DNA of 64,000 nucleotides from Acanthosoma haemorrhoidale (GCA_930367205.1 OV884011.1:140241937-140305936), one strand, 5' to 3'; shown: positions 12,916-25,220, counted from the stretch's first letter. Notes: generated by a model from the sequence alone, not told the origin. Numbers and translations are program-made.

Positions 12916-13040
12916 AAAATGAGCTTTGCAACTCATTTAAGCTGCTGCCATTTTTCTTTCATTGATATTTTTAAGGATCACGACGATAGAGCTGATTATT
13001 CTTCAAATCTAAATGGTCAATTATTATTTAATTAAAAAAA

Positions 13041-13057
13041 TATATATATATATATAT
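13041..13057. repeat. (TA)8 microsatellite
   Basis: A pure TA tract preceded by A7. Confidence 0.8.
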
Positions 13058-13569
13058 TGAGCAATTTACATTTTACAGCACTTTGTTAGTGGCTAGATGT
13101 TGTAGCCAATTAGGCTTCGTTGCAATTTTATAGACTTATTTATTGAATAAGATACTCTTTTTCCTCTATGAGGCTAAGGGTACCCCAACAAGACCTGTCT
13201 AGTTCAGAATGAGTTCTCGAGGTGTAAATAAAAACACTTCTATTAGAATCTCAATTAAACTCAGTGAGTTTCTTGTTCTTCTTCAGTGATTCAGTGACTT
13301 CAAAGTGGAGTCATTCTATAGACAAATCAGTCTCGTTTAAATGGTTATAGCAGCTTGTAAGGTAAGGCTAGACTAAAATCCATCGAAATCGGAAATGTTT
13401 TTGTTCCACCTTAAATCATCAAAGTGTTAATTTTGTCGCAATATATATAATTCACGCTAAGAGTGGAGACTTCTCTAAGTTATATTTAAAAAAGTTTCAT
13501 CCTGAAAGTATTTTTTTTGGGCCTGGAAATCAATTCATTTCAAAACAGACAGCCAGACCGTTACTAAAA

Positions 13570-13870
13570 CTCCTCTATAACGGCACGAAGGGACGCAAAG
13601 ATTCATACGCGTGACTGTATTTCTGCGCCGACGAAGGGAACCGCGCAGACACACTCGTCGAAAATATATTCAGTCGGAAATTAGGGGGAGAGCGATAAAT
13701 AAGTCGAACGGCGGTGCGGGTAGGACCGACCGGTCGAAAAATATTACCCGAGGGCACCACCGGATCCAGCAATATATTCTCGGTCGAAGATGCACTGGAA
13801 TGTTCCGAAAAAGGGCCCGGGCACATCGCATATTACAGCGCTCGAACCCTACAGAGAGAGGGGGGAGGGG
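13570..13870. other. GC/CpG-rich island with repeated GTCGAA words
   Basis: The block is sharply bounded by AT-rich sequence. GTCGAA occurs at 13657, 13703, 13733 and 13783; two of these sit in the longer shared word GTCGAAAAATATT or GTCGAAAATATATT. Overlapping open frames of 74-88 codons exist on both strands, as expected from high GC, and none has a recognisable domain. Repeated identical words in a compact block suggest clustered protein-binding sites. It is a candidate cis-regulatory or conserved non-coding element. Confidence 0.35.
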
Positions 13871-14426
13871 ATTTTGATTTTAAATTGTATAATTTTTTTT
13901 TTAATATACATATATATTTATTAATGAAAAAAATTTAGATCTGGAAGAAAAATGTTCGGACCCGAAGATTAGTCCAGTTCATGTATTTTTTTTTTTGACG
14001 CCGAGTTTTGTACGAATTATAGGACGCAACATTTCTTACACCATTTATTTGGCAACATTTTATCACCTCGTCCATATCGTTTAACGTACGGCTTTGTAAT
14101 GAAGTGTAACGGACAGATTATTTGTGCCAATAAGAAGATGAACTTGTTGCGTCGTAATTCTTCGCTCGCATATATAGTTATCTCGGAGCTCAACTTTAAT
14201 TTTTTTTTCCATACAACTTGTTAAATGGTATGAATCGCCGAGCAGTAAATAGGGGGGGAAATCGTCTTAAAACGATGGAGTAGATAAGCCGATACACGCA
14301 CCTTATGTTGGGAATTCATAAAAAAAATCTGAAAGGTCGTCGGTTGTAGAAGGTAGTATGGCGTATAAACATAATAATGCATAACATGTACAAGCATGTT
14401 AATAAATAAAACAATGTACATTTGCT

Positions 14427-14440
14427 GGGGAGGGGGGGGG
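14427..14440. repeat. G-run (GGGG A GGGGGGGGG)
   Basis: Four G, one A, then nine G, ending at 14440. One of about nine pure G or C runs of 9 nt or more in this AT-rich window. Confidence 0.8.
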
Positions 14441-14825
14441 ATAGACTCCCCTGTGTTTTTTCCACCGTCTTGTTTGGCGCTCACCATGACATAGCTATGC
14501 GAGTGTGTAGCCCTTATCTCTGAAAATAAATTTATGGGTTCAAACATCATTCTATTGGAATTGATTCGGAAATTGTTATTCTGTATTTTTAAACTTGGCG
14601 TAGGTATCTGATTTATAAGATAAAATGCCGATTGAAAACATTTTATCTTTTAATATATCGTTTAGCATCAGCTAGTTGAAGAGTAAAGAGCACCGTTTTT
14701 TACACAGGATCTCAATTGAACTTTTTTTTTTAAAGGATTTAAGGAGTTACGTATAAACTCAAGATTGCTACTATAGTATATATAAATATAAATTATTGAT
14801 AATTATAAACCAAAGAAAATATACG

Positions 14826-14935
14826 CTGGCAGGAACGGGACTCGTACCCGATATCAAACCAAAGCGTGCTAACCTGCACGAGTGGCCAAACTCTTGCTAA
14901 GGCTGTTCCCACTTATACCACGGTGGACACAATGT
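14826..14935 (-). repeat. tRNA-derived SINE-like relic
   Basis: Read on the minus strand, GGTTAGCACGCTTTGG is followed by ATCGGGTACGAGTCCCG (B-box-like; the complement lies at 14837-14849), with GTTTGGCCACTCGTG as an A-box-like part upstream. The spacing fits a tRNA head. Stems are imperfect, so an active tRNA is unlikely. A second minus-strand relic of different sequence lies about 200 bp away (15105-15225). Confidence 0.45.
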
Positions 14936-15104
14936 TACCCATAATTTTAATTAACAAAAGGTACAATGTTTTGGCATTGCAGACAATTTAATAAATCGTT
15001 GCTATAAAGTGTTACTTATAATGATGGTTGTGGTATAGATCCCGCTATTTTTAGTGGTTAATAATTATAATTACTGGTCAAATGAAACCTGGCAAAATAT
15101 GTAT

Positions 15105-15225
15105 AAATACTGCCAGGATCCGAACTGCAACCAGGGACCTTCCCAAAATCGAGCTACTACTAACTGTTACTAACTACTAAAAACTAAGTTACTAACTGAG
15201 CTAAGCGGGTTAGTCCAGAACCGGC
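15105..15225 (-). repeat. tRNA-like relic with expanded middle
   Basis: On the minus strand, CCCGCTTAGCTCAGTTAG is an excellent tRNA D-arm/A-box. GGTTGCAGTTCGGATCC (complement within 15112-15132) is a good B box. Between them lies a run of TTAGTA-like units (TACTAAC on the plus strand) that makes the A-to-B distance longer than in a tRNA. This could be a tRNA-derived SINE, or a tRNA pseudogene with an internal microsatellite expansion. Confidence 0.5.
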
Positions 15226-18150
15226 CAATGGATTTTTATTTCAATTATTCCGGATTTTTAAAGATTAACTCTGTTCAAGGTGGTAAGCATCACGGCTAAG
15301 ACATAATAAGGATAAATATACAATTACAATATAATATACAATAGTGTTATAGAAATATGTTAATCTCTGTATTTTTTTTTTTAGGTAAGTTACTTGAGTC
15401 TACTAAGATATAAAGCAGATGTCAGTGAGTAGTATAAATTGAGCATGTTGGGAATATAGTTTATGAGTATAGTTGTTATTTTAACTCAGCATTTTTACTT
15501 GAGCTACACTTCTACTGTGTGATATCGCAGATATTTTTTCATAAACCAATTTGCATAACTGGTTTTGATTTATAAGAAACGACGGTTTACACTGGTTTTT
15601 CTCTCCCACGATTTTACAACTATTTTATGTGCACTGATGATTATTAATTTTTGAAAAAAAAATCTTATTGAAATCGTTCCTACATGAATATATATATTTA
15701 ATAGTCGGTTATTTTTTTTTTTTCCCCATTGCGGTATTTATTGAGGTGGGTTGAATTTTTTTGTGTGCCATTCGTCTTTCGGGCTCCTGAGCAATTTGTA
15801 CTGATTGACACCCCGGATCGATCTACATAAAAGACAACTGACTCGGTGGCTAATGCCATGTGTTGAAGTGCTATAATGTTTTAATAGGGCTCCTTGAAAC
15901 ATATTGGCAAATATATTAATAAATAATCGTTAAAAAAGGACAAACTATTAAAAACGGGGAAAAAACAACATATTTAAAAAAAGTAATAACCATAAAAATA
16001 AGCCTGGCACAAATCAACCAGGAACATAAAAACACTGGAGTGCTCTTATCACATATTAAAATCTCCTAATAAAATTTACAACCTACAAGGGCGCGTCCTT
16101 TGTTAAATAATATGTCATTGTCTTACAATCAATTAATGATTTCCAGCAGCTTTTTCTCCACGCTGGGTATAATTATCTCCGGGCAAGCTTTTCATATATT
16201 TTTCTGTCTCCTGGAATGCGAAGCAGAAAACATTAAAATGGCAGTAAAAGAGGAACGTCCAAAGAGGAAGTATGAAAAACAATCAGCATTCCCAGTTGTT
16301 AATCACTTACCGCTACTGATCATGAAATAAAGTCCAGCCATATCAACAGGCGACTGTTACCTGCACCCTTAAAACCTAGTTATGGTGTAAGTCGTGACAG
16401 TAAACTTTCTGCTATAGACATAAGACTAAATTTAACCTACACATATTCGAGACGGGAAAAAATTAGGAAAATTCCCCAATTACATGCAAGATAAAATAAA
16501 CCAAAGCAAAGCTAAAGTTACCATCTTGAAGAAACAACATATTACACAGTGAGAGTTCATTGTTAGCCGTGAATGTCACACCTGTGGTTATTAATCATTA
16601 TCACACTATTTTAATTAAATTCATAATTTAATTCATTAACACCTACCTTTCTTTTCTTGTTATCAGGACCTGATGTAGACATAGGACGACGACACGTTGT
16701 CCATTAGTAACTTTGATGAAAATGTAAAATATCCCTTTGATCAACCTAGGCCGTTAAAAGAAAAAAAATCCTCCAGTCATCTAAATTATTACATAGTATC
16801 ACAAGACTCACGTGTATAATAATTAACAAAACTATCCATAACTAAAACATCATCCTGGCCATAGATGTGCACATATTTTAGCATAGAATATGATATGAAT
16901 GATATAGACACACAAAAATATATGTATATAGCTTATGTACCCAATATTTAACCAATAAAAGGTAAATATTATTGAGATTACTGAAACGCTACAATTTCAT
17001 CAGGAAAGTAATAAACATTTTCAAGAAAGTCACTGGTTATTCTGTAATTTTACGATCAAGGGGTTACTAGAACAGTTGCAAGTAGCAAATATATTTTTGA
17101 AATATGAGGGTAGAATATATAATACAGGACATCTCTACGATTATGATTTGTGTCGATTCCACCGCTTGTTAAATGCCTAAAAAAATGTAGCAAGAGATTA
17201 CCTACATTTCCGTGGCGAGGACTGACTCAAAAATGTGGGGTAGAAGCGGCTACTAGCCATTTAGAAAACGTGGGTTGCCGATTGTATGCGCCGGAGACCC
17301 GGCATTTTTAGGAAGGTCCTTTCTTGTTTTGAACTCGAACTCGCTTTAAACCTCGGAGTACCTCCCGCCTTCGGTCTCCTTACTCTTCTTCGAAATCCAA
17401 TCTCATACTTCCCTACCTACCTGGGTATACCATTATTCTGCCAGACAATATGTGTTGATAGAGGGTATTATTAAACATACAGGGATTATGACATCAGGCT
17501 TTCAAAGCAGAACTGGTGAAAGTCTTTGGATTTTCTTTTAAATCCTTACCAGACTATAGTTTTTACCAAAATATGGTTAAACGTTGCAAAATGATATTGT
17601 TTAGTTTGTTCGTTCCACCCAATATTAAAAATGCCTAATTACGGCCCACTACCTCTAACAAATTGTCTCCTCTCACAACCTAAATTTTTTTATGAAAACT
17701 ATTTAGTGGGTTATAGTTACAAAAGTTACTTATGTGTTATGTATATATGTAATTATAATATTGTGTTCTATGTTTCTTCCCTGCTACGGTTTGACCTGAA
17801 TACATGAATGTTTGCATTCACTGGAACTTGATGCCTCAATGGCACTAAAACACTTTTTTTTCAGTGTCAGAATATTATTTAATTTATAACAAACGTTTAT
17901 CAACTTTTCCTAGAAAAGACATTTAAACAACATAAGTCTATCTGATTAAGCCTACACAATGCGTATATGGTATGTCATACGGGGAAGCTTCACCTTTCAC
18001 TTGGCAGCCTCTCGCCAGGCGGATGAAGTGTCTGCAGACAGGCTTTATCTCCTCTTGAGGATCCACACTGCCATTTAGATAGTACCAGAGAAGTAATTCA
18101 ATCGGTTAAGTGAGTTTTGAGTTCTGTTCCTGAGGGGGAGAGGGATGTAA
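15226..18150. other. AT-rich stretch without identifiable feature
   Basis: T-runs at 15712-15723 and several 60-76-codon frames (for example 16100-16330 and 17286-17474) were inspected. None shows a family signature or supporting splice context. Confidence 0.4.
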
Positions 18151-18157
18151 CGGTACA

Positions 18158-18480
18158 GTGCTTAAATTTTATATATTCGTGTCGGGGGTCGTTCAACCTT
18201 CGGCGGGCAAGAGAGTCCTGCCCGCTCCTTGGAGTACACAGTTAGTCACTCGCGGAAGGAGTTCCCTCAAGAGTTCTCAGAAAGAATTTCACGAGGGCGA
18301 GATGAGGCCAATAAGCGCCTTTATAGTTCTCGGGAGGTATTACTGGCCAACAGGCGTCTTGGAACTTTTTCATCTCGCGGGCACGCCGAGGCCCCGAAAT
18401 TCCACGGCTTTGTCTAAGTGTCTTTCTCATTACGGGGATATTTCCTCTGCAGCTCTCCGTTTAAGTATCGGCGGGGTTTT
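18158..18480. other. GC-rich island, candidate conserved non-coding element
   Basis: This is one of the clearest composition islands. It is open for 132 codons on the plus strand (18158-18556), but the predicted product runs into poly-phenylalanine at the T-tract and has no recognisable domain; another plus frame and a minus frame of 62 codons overlap it. GCGGGCA and TGCCCGC near 18204-18226 form a 7-bp stem. An exon cannot be excluded, but a regulatory block fits better. Confidence 0.3.
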
Positions 18481-18482
18481 TC

Positions 18483-18500
18483 TTTTTTTTTTTTTTTTTT
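18483..18500. repeat. T18 homopolymer
   Basis: A pure T run directly after the 18158-18480 island. It could be the poly(A) of a minus-strand retroposed sequence, but no target-site duplication was found. Confidence 0.6.
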
Positions 18501-19490
18501 GGATACTTCTTTATTTTGACTTTATTCCTCCCTTACGTAGATATATGCGCCAATAGTTACTGACTCTTCATAAATACCAAAGTATCACCATTGTCCTGAA
18601 TGGAGATAAATAAAATGATCAGTTTCAAACGAAGAATAATGGTTTTCATTTATAACGCATTTTTTCAGCGCCTTAATAAATCAAAGAGTAATAGAAGACA
18701 TAAAATGAAAATAAATTCATCGAAGACAATACCACTCGAAACAGGAGAATACAGTCATCAGGTAAAACAGAATTGTCCTTTAGGAACATGCAAACCCTTA
18801 TGTATCGGATCATTTCTACAAAAAACAAAAAATAAAAAACAATGGGCTTAAAGGGAAGTTCGGGACGACTGAAATGGTTCCGTCCCCTGAGGTAATAAAA
18901 GTTATTATGTCATAACGTCACCGTACAAATGAATCTGAACAAGAATGCTTAAAACAAAAGAAATATAATAAAGAAGTAAAAACATCACATTACCTTAAGG
19001 GAATAAGATCAAAACCGACAATTTAGATTGTGTTGTTTGTATAAAATAACTGGCTTCTCTTTAATATCCAGCGCGGTTCCAACATACGAAATGTTCCTCG
19101 TGCCAACCAAGACTGCATGTTATCACATTCTGTAAATCGAGAAATGTTTGATTTGATCATGTTTTAAATGGCACACTATGATATTTAAACAGAAATCTTA
19201 TCACTGTTATTGTCAATATTTATAAATAAATAGGCTAATCTCATGACCTCAAATCATTTAATGCACATAAAAGAAAATGATGATAATGAAAAGAAGAAAT
19301 GGAATCGCAGCTCAATTAATAATGAAAGAATGATAGAGGGTATTTCAATAAGGACGAATAGACAGAAAAAGAAAAAAGAGCTTATTGCGTTTCGAAGGAG
19401 CTGATGTAAAATGTGGTCAGTAGCAGGGGGCAAAATAATACCTTCCAATATTTCATCCCTGCCTCAAGACGGAGGAGTCTTATTACTGAT
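18501..19490. other. AT-rich stretch, no feature seen
   Basis: Only low-complexity short frames rich in K/N or F/S, for example 19254-19448 on the minus strand, with no domain. Confidence 0.4.
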
Positions 19491-19494
19491 TTGA

Positions 19495-19700
19495 TAAAGA
19501 TTTAGTGATCCAACAATGAGGGGGCCCCCTGATGCCGTCTTCTCAACCACCGGTGAAACGTCGGGCATATTTAACTGTCACGCGTAAAGGATTAGTGTAT
19601 CAATCAAGTCCCACTAATAATCTATAACTCACTCTCACATGCACGGGTGGAGTGGGATACGTGTAAACACGGTAAGACTGGTATTACACGGGGGTTATAA
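19495..19700. other. Island with GC-pure palindrome
   Basis: AGGGGGCCCCCT (19519-19530) is a perfect 12-bp palindrome. It is followed by moderately GC-rich, complex sequence (CCACCGGTGAAACGTCGGGC). No coding frame. Candidate regulatory block. Confidence 0.25.
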
Positions 19701-20593
19701 TTAAATATTATCCACATTCAGTGGGAACATAAAAACTGTTGAAATCGCCTATAATCGCAGGAAATATTCTATTGGATCGATTTATCACCGATAATTAATA
19801 ATATAGAAGGAAAAAAGGAAATTTACACACTGAATAGTAATGTACCATTAAAGTAAAAACTACTGTCTGAAAGGTTAAACTTAATAGAGGTGTTACTTAC
19901 GAACTGACCAGTTAAGAAATGATTTATACGCCGTAACTGTGTATAAATTCTTTTCGGAGAGAATTTTTTTTTTTTCACTCTTTCAGCCATGCATATTTTT
20001 CCATTAGATAGAAAGTAAACGGTGTTACGTGGCCACTATAGCCGCTCCAATGTCATTAGCTGACGTCCAAACGAATCCATAACTATCTGACATAATTGAC
20101 TAGTGCATCGCTTTAAATTAATTTACGCCCATCTATGAGATAAAAAGTGTACAACTATTCGAAGCAAGGATGGGTATGTCCTCCGAAATTTATGTGCGAG
20201 ATCGTAGTGCTGCTCTTGAAACATGACAAGTAAAATAGATCTACCAGCTTTCGTGTGTTGATAAGGACCAGTACAAGATCAGTGAATGCCACTTTTTCCT
20301 CAAGGGTGTGCAAGAGAAAGTAGCTTTCTGCAGATGGCGAATGCACCTATTGAGCTTGTCTCAGCAGTATTTTTCAGGAGGATTATTCCTGCTACAATCT
20401 CCTGGCAGGATGGGCGATTTCTACGAATTCCTACCGTAATTTTTGGAGTTCATGTGCTTTGCGGTCCAATGCAGCTTGATGAGTTCTTCTACTTATTCAA
20501 ATCGTAGAGAAAGGTTTAACAGCAATGATTCAAGAAATCACGGCACTGAATAGTTATCAGTGAAGATAAACCTTATTGTGGCTTGAATTCTTA

Positions 20594-20603
20594 GGGGGGG
20601 GGG
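20594..20603. repeat. G10 homopolymer
   Basis: Ten G in a row after a long AT-rich region, part of the series of pure G/C runs. Confidence 0.8.
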
Positions 20604-21148
20604 ACATGATTAAATCCTTTTATGTATAACATAAACTGAAATAAATGATCTAATACAGAAACTGGTCTCGAATAAACATTTTATTTTACTTCTAGGGTTA
20701 AAGTGCACTGATGATTTCCATAGTTGTCATAGATCAATTATTTAAAAACATTAATCTATGCATCACATTTTGTAAGCATACCATCCGTGCTAAACTAAAA
20801 GTGGCTGTACTTTAAAACAAGTACAGAACAATTGTCTTCTATCAGTCTGTATAATGCGATCTACTTGAAATTTTGAAGGTATATTCCAAAACACAGCCAA
20901 TTAAGCTATCTATGTGTTTGTATACGAGGAAGCATGATTTTTTTTTAAGTCCATAGTTAATGAGCCAAATAATGCAAACATATTCTTTAACCTTATCCCA
21001 AAGTTTTTACGTTTTTTTCCAGATTCTTCAGTTATATACAAAAATTGTTCTAACTGTTGAAACAGCGATTTTTAGTGACTGATTTTACTGTGTGACAAAT
21101 AAACTCATCTCAGACAGTGCCACTTAACTCTGAAATATTTATTCCATT

Positions 21149-22333
21149 TATACATTTTTTTTTTTATTAACAATTTTTATTTTATTGTTCAATACTCCTT
21201 TATTGTGCTATAATTACAATCTGCCTTTTATAAGGCAATAAGTAATAAGATAAATGCTCTCATTCATACCATATTTACAGTTCATCATTCACTCGCTCAT
21301 TCATACAATATTAACAGACAGCCCAGAGACCTCCCAAATCCACATGCGAAGAGAAAGCGGAGTCTTGGGAAGTCCCCTACGCTCCTCCGTCAGCCGCGTC
21401 ACCGGATACTAGCCAGTGGAGGCTGACCAAGAGCGCGAGAGCCACAGACGCTCAGGACATGGTTAGAGAAACTGGCCATTGCCAGGACTCCCACTGTCAC
21501 GCGTTTATAGCAGGTCACGAGGCCACTGTTGTTTTAGTCTCCGAGGAGGATTATAGGGATGAGTGGTGCAGTGCAATGACTGTGCTAGGGAATTAGGGTG
21601 GTTGGATAGGTTACTATGGAATTTTATGAACTTGGAAGGGATGAGTTCAAGAATGTAGGGTATATTCAGATCATTATGAAGGGTTTTGTTGCTGACGTAA
21701 TAAGGGGCATTTACTATTGTTCTCAGGACTTTTGATTGAAAGGATTGGATGCACTTGAGGTTCGAATTTTTTGCTGTCCCCCATAGCTCTATTCCGTATT
21801 TCCAGATTGGCTTAAGTATAACTTTGTAAATAAGTAGTTTTTTTTTCTATTGAGAGATGAGATGTCCTTCGAAGTAGTCTGTACAGTTGTCCAAAGCGTC
21901 TGTTTAGTTCTTGTATTTTTAGCCTCGTGTGTGGGTTCCATGTCAGTCTTTTGTCAAGATGGAAGCCTAAATACCGTACTGTCTCAGACACAGGGAGAGG
22001 AATCGAATTTAAAAAGACTGGCGGACAGGACTTGCGGCAGAGGGTAAAGGTTATGTGGGAACATTTTGCTTCATTGAACTTGATTCGCCATTGGTTGCAC
22101 CAATACTCGATCTCATCAAGGTGTTTTTGAAGGTTTTGGGATGCTATATCAGAGTCTGAATGGGTTGACAGGACTGCAGTGTCATCTGCAAATGTTGCCA
22201 AGAAGGTATTGGTGTTGGAGGGGACATCAGCGGTATATAGATTATAGAGGATGAGACCCAGGACGCTGCCCTGTGGAACTCCTGCTTTTATGGGATAGTA
22301 GTTAGAATATTCTAAACCTCAGTGGATATACAT
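21149..22333 (-). mobile_element. FADD-type jockey-clade retrotransposon, 5'-truncated copy A
   Basis: The element proper is about 21156-22326, read on the minus strand: the GVPQGS block near its 5' edge, the FADD catalytic block, thumb region, stop, a 3' UTR with the conserved TTGCCT/AGGCA hairpin, and A11 (T-run 21155-21165). Its nucleotide sequence closely matches the copy at 40757-42592 over the shared region. TATACAT at 21149-21155 and 22327-22333 is a candidate 7-bp target-site duplication; it is short and AT-rich, so only weak support. Confidence 0.85.
21812..22201 (-). pseudogene. Reverse transcriptase fragment (copy A), FADD block
   Basis: This 129-residue open piece holds the RT palm with FADD at residues 4-7 (a common variant of the YxDD polymerase active site; the two Asp bind metal) and the motif-E-like YLGFHLDKRLTW at 77-88. 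The open frame extends upstream past the arbitrary TTG at 22201, so this is not a true start. It is broken at the 3' side by an A-run (10 A on the minus strand, 21836-21845) where copy B reads AAAACAAAC. After that slip the C-terminal residues (NAPYYVSNKTLH) continue in another frame. The protein is not functional. Confidence 0.85.
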
Positions 22334-22889
22334 ATTCAAAAATAAAAATCATCATTCACTGTATTAATCGACGTACATAACAAAAATTTATTTGGTGAAA
22401 ATTAAGAAAAAAATAAATTATTTCTTTGATAAAATGATCTAGTGATATTGGATTCAGCATATAACATTTATTTCAGTCTGATATTATAGTTAACGTCCTT
22501 CTCTAGAATTATTTTTCTATAAGTATATTTTCATGCCACACAAAGTTTAATCTATTCCAATAATCATTTTATACTTATCACTTATTAAGTTGAAATTACC
22601 TCTATAAAATTTATATCGGATTTGAGTATTGAAGTCGAAATCTCAAATAGATTCTGTTCCTATCGCGCTTAGGAACGCGTTTCCATTCTTGGCCAAAAGA
22701 TATGAAATGTAAACGGATGTTCTTGATGTCCCAGCCACGCTAATCATATTCAAAATGAGCTTTAGGAAATTAAGTGGTACATCAGACAAGAACGAATGTT
22801 TTCTTTTTAAACAATTAGTTTAACTAAACAGTTAGTCACATATATAACTGAATTATTTCAGTATATATCGCGGATGTAATAATGATTAA

Positions 22890-23110
22890 TTAGGATCTAA
22901 GAGAGTGGCTGGAATGCAGAGTCCAGAGTCCAGCGACCGACTGGAGGCTGGAGAAGTGACCATCTTATTTAAATTTAAGGCTCACTCTAACCGCACCACA
23001 GTGCATCTTATATCGGGTCCTATACACTCGACTTATCCCAGCCAGAGCTTTTTTTACATTCCTTATTAGAGGATTTACTCACGATGCGGTAGGAAATCGT
23101 TTAAATAATT
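22890..23110. other. Island with tandem AGAGTCC and Runx-like words
   Basis: CAGAGTCCAGAGTCCAG is a short tandem duplication near 22919-22935. TAACCGCACCACAG (near 22999) resembles two adjacent Runt-domain sites (consensus AACCRCA). The block is GC-richer than its flanks and has no coding frame. Candidate cis-regulatory block, by inference only. Confidence 0.25.
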
Positions 23111-23864
23111 ATAATCCCCTCTATCATATCAGAATATTTAGAGGCTAGGCTTCTGGTCAAGGAACCCGCTGGGGGAAAAAATGACGTGAATACGTAAAAT
23201 ATTAGAGGGGAAGGTGTGGATGGTAGCACGATAAATTCGTAGTAAGTTGCTTAGGAATCATTGTTTAGCCCAATATTTATTGTGGTCCCGTTGGCTCTCG
23301 GGGCCGTCTTACAATCTGTGATGTCGACTCGAAAGTATGATGATGTATGATGGGATCAGGGGAATAGTGCGGCTAAGTGTCTTTTTTATATTACTGTCTA
23401 TAATATAATAGAACTTAAAAAGAACTCAGGGGGTGTAGTGTTTGGTATGGCTGATGCATGATAGCAAAGATCTGAGAACAAATCCTAGACTTCTAGGTTG
23501 AAATGTTGAGCTGCTTCCTAATACTACTACAAACTAACAACTAATCTTGAGTTAGCTGCTGTATACAGTAGAACAAACTTCTTAAAATAATTAGTACAAT
23601 AAAACACAAAATAAAATATATTTCGGTGATTATGGGACTTGACCAAGTGCCTATATTTTCGTATTACTTGCTATGCTATTGTCAATCGTGTTTTTGAATT
23701 TACTAGTTTTACAATTACAAACGTAATATACGGATTAAACATTACTCTATATCAAGGTTTATAAAGAGCACTACATTATATAATTCCAAGACCGTACGAT
23801 ATTTTTCTTACTATCCTTATTCAAATATCTGGAAGACTTACATACTAGAATATAATATATTCTA

Positions 23865-23945
23865 TTATTATTAATATTAAAAGATATTAAGGATATTAAT
23901 ATATAATATTAAGGAATATTAAAAGATTCCTATATTATAGGAATA
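23865..23945. repeat. Imperfect AT-rich tandem/palindromic patch
   Basis: Repeated ATATTAAGG/ATATTAAAAG words, ending in ATTCCTATATTATAGGAAT, which folds as a 9-bp stem. Confidence 0.5.
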
Positions 23946-24252
23946 TTTATTTTCCATAAACATTTTGTTAAAAGCTTTTTACCCTCATGAAAATCAGAAT
24001 GAAAACCACCAGTTGCTGAGAAAATCTTTGTGACATCTAATATCCTTGAAATGTATACAACTCACACTTGGATTAATTGTCGGGGCATAAGAACGATGCC
24101 CAGAAAAATGCGTGTTGGGCACCAGTTCCTTCTAGACCCAGAGATATTCCGCTGCTATCAGCCGAAGGAATTCACTGCCATTAATCTGTGCGCCACGCTG
24201 TACAAGCCTTTAATTGGACTCTTACAAAAAAGGGGGGGATAATTGTACTCTA

Positions 24253-24263
24253 GGGGGGGGGGG
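24253..24263. repeat. G11 homopolymer (with G7 at 24232)
   Basis: Two pure G runs 14 bp apart (24232-24238 and 24253-24263), only about 45 bp before one arm of the 60-bp inverted repeat. Confidence 0.8.
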
Positions 24264-24308
24264 TCTAGCTGTAGAAAAATATTGACGTGAATGGTACTGG
24301 AAGAGACT

Positions 24309-24368
24309 TTGTTGACGGTCTTCCGAACTGCAAATCCCCTAGGAGGTCACGGTGGTTCTCATTTATTT
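24309..24368 (+). repeat. 60-bp inverted repeat, left arm
   Basis: Matches the reverse complement of 26123-26182 at 59 of 60 positions by eye (single G/A difference at 24351). The arm begins TTGTTGACGGTCTTCCG and ends near GGTTCTCATTTATTT. Homology fades quickly on both sides. It could be a terminal inverted repeat of a lost DNA transposon or two copies of a dispersed element. Confidence 0.8.
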
Positions 24369-25167
24369 TTTGTTACTCGCTGGGCATCCGAGAGAACCGG
24401 ATTCTGCGCGACACCCCACCCTCCCACAACGGCCAGGGCCCAGTTTCACACCTCCGCGTCGTTATGATTGCTCAAAAAAAAATAAAAATAATAAATAACA
24501 TAAAAAGTGGTTAGAAAGTTAAAAGAATAGGTTTTTGAATTTGTCATTGTATGCTGTAATTCTCTTGATAATTTCTCAAAACCAATGACTAGTTTGATCA
24601 TAAATAATGAATCAAATAATTCACAAAGATATTTTCAATAAACATACTGCTCACGAATAAAAAGAACTCACCATGACAACCAAGTATCACTAAAGAACTA
24701 AGTACTGATCTACAACACGCTCATGGATACGAGCCATTGTGTACGAGCCCGAGTTGTTCATTAACAACTGGGACAAATTATCTTTCTGCCAAAATTCTCA
24801 TATTAAGAAATTAAAGTGGTTATGAGAATTTAAAATTATTGTAGAAAATTCAATTCTTTTCATTTTGGGCCTTGTAATCCGTTATAATCTCAAGTTTCAT
24901 TTTTTAGTCTGCTTGGCACCTCACAAACACTTTAGACTATTGTAGATGAAAATCACTTGTTAATATCCATAAATGGCATAGAAGGAGTAAGAACTTATGA
25001 TATAATTAGAATTAATACTTATCTTAATATTTACGACTCAGTACGATTAATTTATACCGAAGGTGCATCATTGATTTTATTTTACTCAAATGAATCCTTC
25101 TCCCGTACTAATTACTGCTTAGTTGTATTTTATTGAAACTGTTTTATTATTATAATTAATTCTATTA

Positions 25168-25220
25168 TAATCTTCCGAACAAGATAATTATATGATTATA
25201 ATTATCTTGTTTGGAAGGTT
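25168..25220. repeat. 24-bp-stem hairpin, 4-nt loop
   Basis: Left arm 25169-25192 pairs with 25197-25220 throughout, with two G-U wobbles (25177/25212 and 25171/25218), around the loop TGAT (25193-25196). The arm holds TCTTCCGAACAAGATAATTA. The loop is too small for a typical microRNA precursor. A MITE remnant or a snap-back duplication is likelier. Confidence 0.75.

Noticed and set aside
13575..13938. Arg-rich protein gene in the 13.6 kb island
   Set aside because: Three open frames in competing phases on both strands result from high CpG; no domain or splice context.
18158..18556. 132-codon protein gene
   Set aside because: The frame reads into a T18 homopolymer giving poly-Phe; no recognisable domain.
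21850..22130. Plus-strand open frames across retrotransposon copy A
   Set aside because: They are antisense shadows of the RT frame on the minus strand.
25168..25220. microRNA precursor
   Set aside because: The 4-nt loop and fully paired 24-bp stem are unlike typical precursors, and no known microRNA sequence was recognised.
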